Shown one piece after another: positions 44,494 through 48,078 of a stretch of 48,078 bases of DNA (position 1 is its first letter; each line of letters begins with the position of its first letter). This DNA comes from Eubacteriaceae bacterium (GTDB lineage Bacteria > Bacillota > Clostridia > Eubacteriales > Eubacteriaceae). The position numbers and the translations under genes were made by a program. The stretch lies in NCBI GenBank assembly GCA_030156895.1, contig JASGLP010000020.1, forward strand, positions 1 through 48,078, given 5' to 3'. A model generated the notes under the pieces. That model did no database searches. It was not told where the DNA came from and saw only the letters and a list, made by a program, of their open reading frames with translations.

Positions 44494-45875
44494 TTAACGC
44501 CTTCTCTGGTATCTTCAAGAATAATTCCCTGAGCCAAAAGTTGGTCGCGAATTTCGTCAGCTCGTTTGAAGTCTTTATTCTTACGAGCGGCCTGTCGTTC
44601 AGCGATTAAGCTTTCAATATTTTCTTCGAGCTTGCTTTCCTTCTCTTTAACCGCCAGTCCCAGGACATCAGTGAGTTCTGCAAAAAGCTTTTTACCGGCC
44701 ATAATGGCTTCTTTTGAAGAACTTTCCGAAAGATTGCTGTTTAAGTTTCTGACCAGCTCAAAAATACTGGCGATGGCATCGGCGGTATTTAAATCATCTT
44801 CCATAGCGTTGATAAAGGAATGGCGGTATTGAGACAATGAATCGATCCAGATTTTTTCGTCAGCACTGGCGGTTTCAAGAGCGCTATTCTCAAGCAGGTA
44901 ATCCAGCTGATATTTAGCGGTATAGAGACGGTCTAAAGCAGTTTCGGCCTGTTTTAGCAGTTCGTCAGAGAAATTGACGGGGCTTCGATAATGGGCCATC
45001 AGCATAAACATTCTTACCACTTCCAGATCGAAATGTTTGGCAATATCCCGAACGGTGAAAAAATTGCCTTTGGATTTGGACATTTTTTCGTTATTGATAT
45101 TGATATAGCCGTTATGCAGCCAGTAATTGGCAAAGGGTTTGCCGCAGCAGCCTTCGGATTGGGCAATTTCGTTTTCGTGGTGGGGGAAGATCAGATCCTG
45201 TCCGCCGCCGTGAATATCGATGGTATCACCCAAATGTTTTTTGGACATGGCCGAACATTCGATATGCCAGCCCGGGCGCCCTTGACCCCAGGGGCTTTCC
45301 CAATAAGGTTCACCATCTTTTTTCTTTTTCCAGAGGGCAAAATCCAGCGGGCTCTTTTTTTCGTCGCTGACATCCACCCGGGCACCTGCCTTTAAATCCT
45401 CCAGTGATTGTTTGGAGAGTTTACCGTAATCGGCGAAATGTTCGACTGAATAATAAACATTACCGTCAATATTGTATGCTAAGCCTTTTTCTTCCAGGGT
45501 TTTGATCATGCGAATAATTTCTTCAATGTGTTCGCTGACCTTAGGATGGGCTGTGGCGCGTTTGATCAACAAAGCATCGGCATCTTTAAAATATTCTTCG
45601 ATATATTTTTCCGAAACTTCCTGAGGCGAAATCCCTTCTTCCAGACTGCGTTTAATAATTTTATCATCCACATCGGTAAAATTCTGAATAAAAGTGACTT
45701 GGTAGCCTTGATATTCAAGGAATCGGCGCAGGGTATCAAAGACGATAAAGGGCCTTGCATTACCAATATGAAAATAGTTGTAGACGGTAGGACCACAGGA
45801 ATACATTTTGACTTTGCCTTCTTCGATGGGAACAAAGGTCTCTTTTTGTTGTGTTAAGGTATTATATAACTTCAT
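44478..45875 (-). CDS. cysS: cysteinyl-tRNA synthetase
   Basis: Class I synthetase, 465 residues, the standard length. Zinc ligand Cys27 lies in [20 protein letters not shown], with the HIGN form of the HIGH motif at 36-39. WHIECSAM and [19 protein letters not shown] supply the other zinc ligands, and KMSKSKGNF is near 263-271. The start is ATG 45875 ([10 protein letters not shown]) behind AAAGG; the open frame upstream has a hydrophobic, non-family sequence. No T-box leader is seen upstream. Confidence 0.95.
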   Translation of the reverse strand: MKLYNTLTQQKETFVPIEEGKVKMYSCGPTVYNYFHIGNARPFIVFDTLRRFLEYQGYQVTFIQNFTDVDDKIIKRSLEEGISPQEVSEKYIEEYFKDADALLIKRATAHPKVSEHIEEIIRMIKTLEEKGLAYNIDGNVYYSVEHFADYGKLSKQSLEDLKAGARVDVSDEKKSPLDFALWKKKKDGEPYWESPWGQGRPGWHIECSAMSKKHLGDTIDIHGGGQDLIFPHHENEIAQSEGCCGKPFANYWLHNGYININNEKMSKSKGNFFTVRDIAKHFDLEVVRMFMLMAHYRSPVNFSDELLKQAETALDRLYTAKYQLDYLLENSALETASADEKIWIDSLSQYRHSFINAMEDDLNTADAIASIFELVRNLNSNLSESSSKEAIMAGKKLFAELTDVLGLAVKEKESKLEENIESLIAERQAARKNKDFKRADEIRDQLLAQGIILEDTREGVKWKRA

Positions 45876-46003
45876 GGACAAACCTTTCATTTTAAATTTA
45901 TAATTGATATGATATAGTAATATATTATACACTAGAAAAGCTAAGATGACCTGTCTATGAGGAAAAAATTTCAAAAAAATCAAGAGGATTGTTGAGGAAT
46001 AAA

Positions 46004-46285
46004 ATGAAAGCAAAAAGAAATACTTTGGCAAGGGCTTTTCTTGCTCTTACTTCGGAAGCGGAAGTTAATGCCTTCTTTGATGATCTGTGTACGATTCGTG
46101 AAGTGGAAGAAATGGCCAATCGATTTGAGATTGCCATGCTGCTAGCTGAGGGCAAAACATTTACAGAAATCGAAAAAGCCACAGGTGCCAGTTCGGCGAC
46201 TATTAGCCGGGTAAACCGCTGTCTGAAATATGGCGAGGGTTATCAGTCAGTTTTAAAGCGAATGGAAAACACAGATACAGAATAA
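46004..46285 (+). CDS. TrpR-like protein YerC/YecD
   Basis: 93 residues of the YerC/YecD family, which has the TrpR DNA-binding fold: [32 protein letters not shown] then [32 protein letters not shown], the helix-turn-helix. It is a small DNA-binding regulator whose ligand is not established; it is often mistaken for TrpR. The start is ATG 46004 with GAGG seven bases before it. Divergent from cysS. Confidence 0.9.
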   Translation: MKAKRNTLARAFLALTSEAEVNAFFDDLCTIREVEEMANRFEIAMLLAEGKTFTEIEKATGASSATISRVNRCLKYGEGYQSVLKRMENTDTE

Positions 46286-46442
46286 CTGCGACTCCAAGAT
46301 ATGCTTAACTGGTCGATGTATACGAACAGCAAAGCTTTTGACGACCTGTTTTTTAAAGATGATTGAAAAAGAAGGTGAAATTAATGGCAATTTCGGATAT
46401 AATAGATCAATCATTTTAATATAAAGGAGTTGAGAGTTAATA

Positions 46443-47660
46443 ATGAAAGCTGTTAAGAAGTCAAAGAAATTGGACAACGTTTGTTATGATATTAGAGGGC
46501 CGGTGGTTGACGAGGCGGATCGCATGGTGCGAGAAGGTGTGGACATTATTATGCTCAACACCGGAAATCCCGCTCCCTTTCGCTTAAATGCCCCGGATGA
46601 AATCATCCGCGATGTCCAGTATAATTTGCGCGATTCTGAAGGCTATTGCCATTCAAAGGGGATTTTTCCAGCCCGTAAAGCCATTGTTCAGTATTATCAG
46701 ACCAAGGGCTTGATGGATTTAACGGTCGATGACGTTTATATCGGAAACGGGGTCAGCGAACTGATTCAGTTTTGCATGCAGGCCTTATTGGATGATGGGG
46801 ATGAAATATTGATTCCGTCACCGGATTATCCGCTCTGGTCGGCTGCTGTCAATCTGGCTGGCGGGAAAGCTGTATTTTATACCTGTGATGAAGAGTCTGA
46901 CTGGTATCCTGATCTAAAGGATATGGAAAGCAAAATAAATTCGAATACCAAAGGGATTGTGGTCATCAACCCCAATAATCCAACGGGTGCTTTGTATCCC
47001 CCGGAAATTCTTGAAGGAATTGTGAAGCTGGCGGTGGAGAATGACTTGATTATTTATGCCGATGAAATTTATGATCGGATACTTTACGATGATCTGGTTC
47101 ATATCCCCATGGCGACCCTTACTGATGAAGTGCTGGTGGTAACCTTGAATGGCTTGTCTAAATCCCACCGTATTGCTGGGTTCCGGGTCGGTTGGATGAT
47201 CATGACCGGTAACAAAAATATGGCCAAGGACTACATTGAGGGAATCAACATGCTGGCTTCAATGCGGCTTTGTGCCAACGTACCGGCTCAGCATGCCATT
47301 CAGACATCCCTGGGTGGCTATCAGAGTATCAATGACCTGGTAAAGCCGGGCGGTCGTCTGTATGAGCAAAGAGAAATTGTTCACAAGCGGGTTAATGCTA
47401 TTCCCGGACTTTCCTGCGTTAAACCCCAGGGCGCTTTTTATGCCTTTCCCAAGCTTGATGTTGAGCGATTTAACATCACCAGTGATGTGCAGTTTGCCCT
47501 TGACTTTCTCAAACAGGAACATGTCTTGATGGTCCAGGGAAGTGGTTTTAACTGGCCCAAGCCGGATCATTTCAGAATTGTCTTTCTGCCCCATCCCGAG
47601 GACCTGATTGAAACCATGGATCGGCTGGAGCGTTTTCTGGAAAATTATTATCAGGAATAA
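46443..47660 (+). CDS. PLP-dependent aminotransferase, alanine aminotransferase-like (AlaA type)
   Basis: 405 residues, fold type I class I/II aminotransferase. PLP lysine K240 lies in LNGLSKSHRIAGFRVGW, and INPNNPTGALYP and YADEIYDRILYDD hold the PLP-ring Asn and Asp. The N-terminus (YDIRGPVVDEADRM, LNTGNPAPF) resembles the E. coli AlaA/YfbQ group, which makes alanine from pyruvate and glutamate. Substrate assignment is by similarity only. ATG 46443 follows AAGGAG. The PspC gene follows six bases after the stop. Confidence 0.88.
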   Translation: MKAVKKSKKLDNVCYDIRGPVVDEADRMVREGVDIIMLNTGNPAPFRLNAPDEIIRDVQYNLRDSEGYCHSKGIFPARKAIVQYYQTKGLMDLTVDDVYIGNGVSELIQFCMQALLDDGDEILIPSPDYPLWSAAVNLAGGKAVFYTCDEESDWYPDLKDMESKINSNTKGIVVINPNNPTGALYPPEILEGIVKLAVENDLIIYADEIYDRILYDDLVHIPMATLTDEVLVVTLNGLSKSHRIAGFRVGWMIMTGNKNMAKDYIEGINMLASMRLCANVPAQHAIQTSLGGYQSINDLVKPGGRLYEQREIVHKRVNAIPGLSCVKPQGAFYAFPKLDVERFNITSDVQFALDFLKQEHVLMVQGSGFNWPKPDHFRIVFLPHPEDLIETMDRLERFLENYYQE

Positions 47661-47666
47661 GGTGAA

Positions 47667-47936
47667 ATGAAAAAAAGTTTGATTAGAAAAAAGGAAAATG
47701 CCATTGTGGCAGGTGTATGTTCAGGGCTGGGCGATTATTTTGGCATTTCGCCCTGGATTTTTCGCATTGTTTTTATTATCCCGGTAACGCCAATCTTTTT
47801 AGGCTTCTGGGCGGGCGTTCTAAGCATTGTCATTTATATTTTGCTTGCCTACAACATACCGGGCACCAAGCGCCTGAAAGACGGAGAAATTGTTGAAGTG
47901 GATTATGAAATTATTGAGGACGAAAATCAAGAGTAA
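47667..47936 (+). CDS. PspC domain membrane protein
   Basis: 89 residues: PspC domain with LIRKKENAIVAGVCSGLGDYFGISPWIFRIVF, a hydrophobic stretch (~38-64) and an acidic tail. In enterobacteria PspC takes part in the phage-shock envelope response; Firmicutes have many stand-alone PspC domains with unknown partners. It is six bases behind the aminotransferase gene and eighteen before tsaE, so it is in the same transcript. Confidence 0.88.
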   Translation: MKKSLIRKKENAIVAGVCSGLGDYFGISPWIFRIVFIIPVTPIFLGFWAGVLSIVIYILLAYNIPGTKRLKDGEIVEVDYEIIEDENQE

Positions 47937-47954
47937 AACAAATGGAGGATCACG

Positions 47955-48078
47955 ATGACGATCGAATTTCGCTCCCGGTCAGCCGAAGAGACATTCGAAT
48001 TCGGGAAGAAACTGGGGGCTGTACTGGCCTACCCCTTTGTGATCTTTTTAAAAGGCGAGATGGGAGCCGGGAAGACGC
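47955..48078 (+). CDS. tsaE: tRNA threonylcarbamoyladenosine ATPase TsaE, 5' part only
   Basis: The first 41 codons, cut by the window edge. The translation starts MTIEFRSRSAEETFEFGKKL, followed by VIFLKGEMGAGKT with the Walker A motif at 34-41, which is characteristic of TsaE (YjeE/YdiB). TsaE is the ATPase that drives the TsaB-TsaD complex making t6A37 in tRNA. ATG 47955 follows GGAGG. Genes tsaB and tsaD may follow outside the window. Confidence 0.88.
   Translation, partial: MTIEFRSRSAEETFEFGKKLGAVLAYPFVIFLKGEMGAGKT

Noticed and set aside
45876-46003. T-box leader before cysS
   Set aside because: No specifier stem, AGGGTGG-type box or terminator/antiterminator pair is visible in the short region upstream of cysS.

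Overview
The window looks like a chromosome segment of a non-sporulating, acetogen-like member of the Eubacteriales, probably close to Acetobacterium (Eubacteriaceae); the genus is an inference. The housekeeping block purR-spoVG-glmU-prs-pth-mfd-prsA-spoVB-mazG-hup-rqcP-divIC-ppx-tRNAs-tilS-hpt-ftsH-coaX-dusB follows the order known from Bacillus and Clostridia. It lacks spoVT, yabP, yabQ and spoIIE, which often sit in this stretch in spore formers. A DUF1638 gene and two folate genes (folC, 5-formyl-THF cyclo-ligase) also fit an acetogen.

Positions 1-4125 are the right end of an integrated mobile element that continues past the left edge. It has a tyrosine integrase, a Cro/CI-type regulator with three near-identical operators in the divergent promoter region, an excisionase-like HTH protein, a replication initiator with an iteron array inside its own gene (a lambda-O-like origin arrangement), a 30-aa membrane peptide, a RusA resolvase and two hypotheticals, followed by a GC-rich, hairpin-filled non-coding stretch. 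The element ends in a 43-nt half tRNA (anticodon loop to CCA) joined to a bacteriohemerythrin gene that is cut off at its C-terminus, which suggests integration at a secondary site.

Positions 4640-10530 hold a SEC-C protein and a leftward envelope group: patatin lipase, two DUF4190-type membrane proteins (one interrupted), lgt and murC. Positions 10829-32462 are the rightward housekeeping block, with a five-tRNA operon behind a near-consensus promoter. Positions 32475-34352 are the leftward folate pair. Positions 34565-43932 carry DUF1638, a hemolysin III family protein, pyrG with a hairpin-rich leader, a cluster of DnaA boxes, nadE, an XRE regulator, a DEAD-box helicase and a MATE transporter. 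Positions 44044-48078 carry mrnC and cysS (leftward), then yerC, an aminotransferase, a PspC protein and the start of tsaE.

The most interesting signal is a dispersed, apparently mobile hairpin element present in four copies (5251-5357, 8842-9025, 15185-15268, 20350-20525). It has a conserved nested stem, one compensatory base-pair change between copies and AGACAAA/TTTGTCT ends. One copy interrupts a DUF4190 gene after codon 12 and is flanked by an exact 17-bp duplication of host coding sequence that is itself a palindrome. A second copy is flanked by diverged 23-bp copies of another palindrome, and a third more weakly by similar hairpins. The data suggest a small non-autonomous element that inserts at palindromes and duplicates them.
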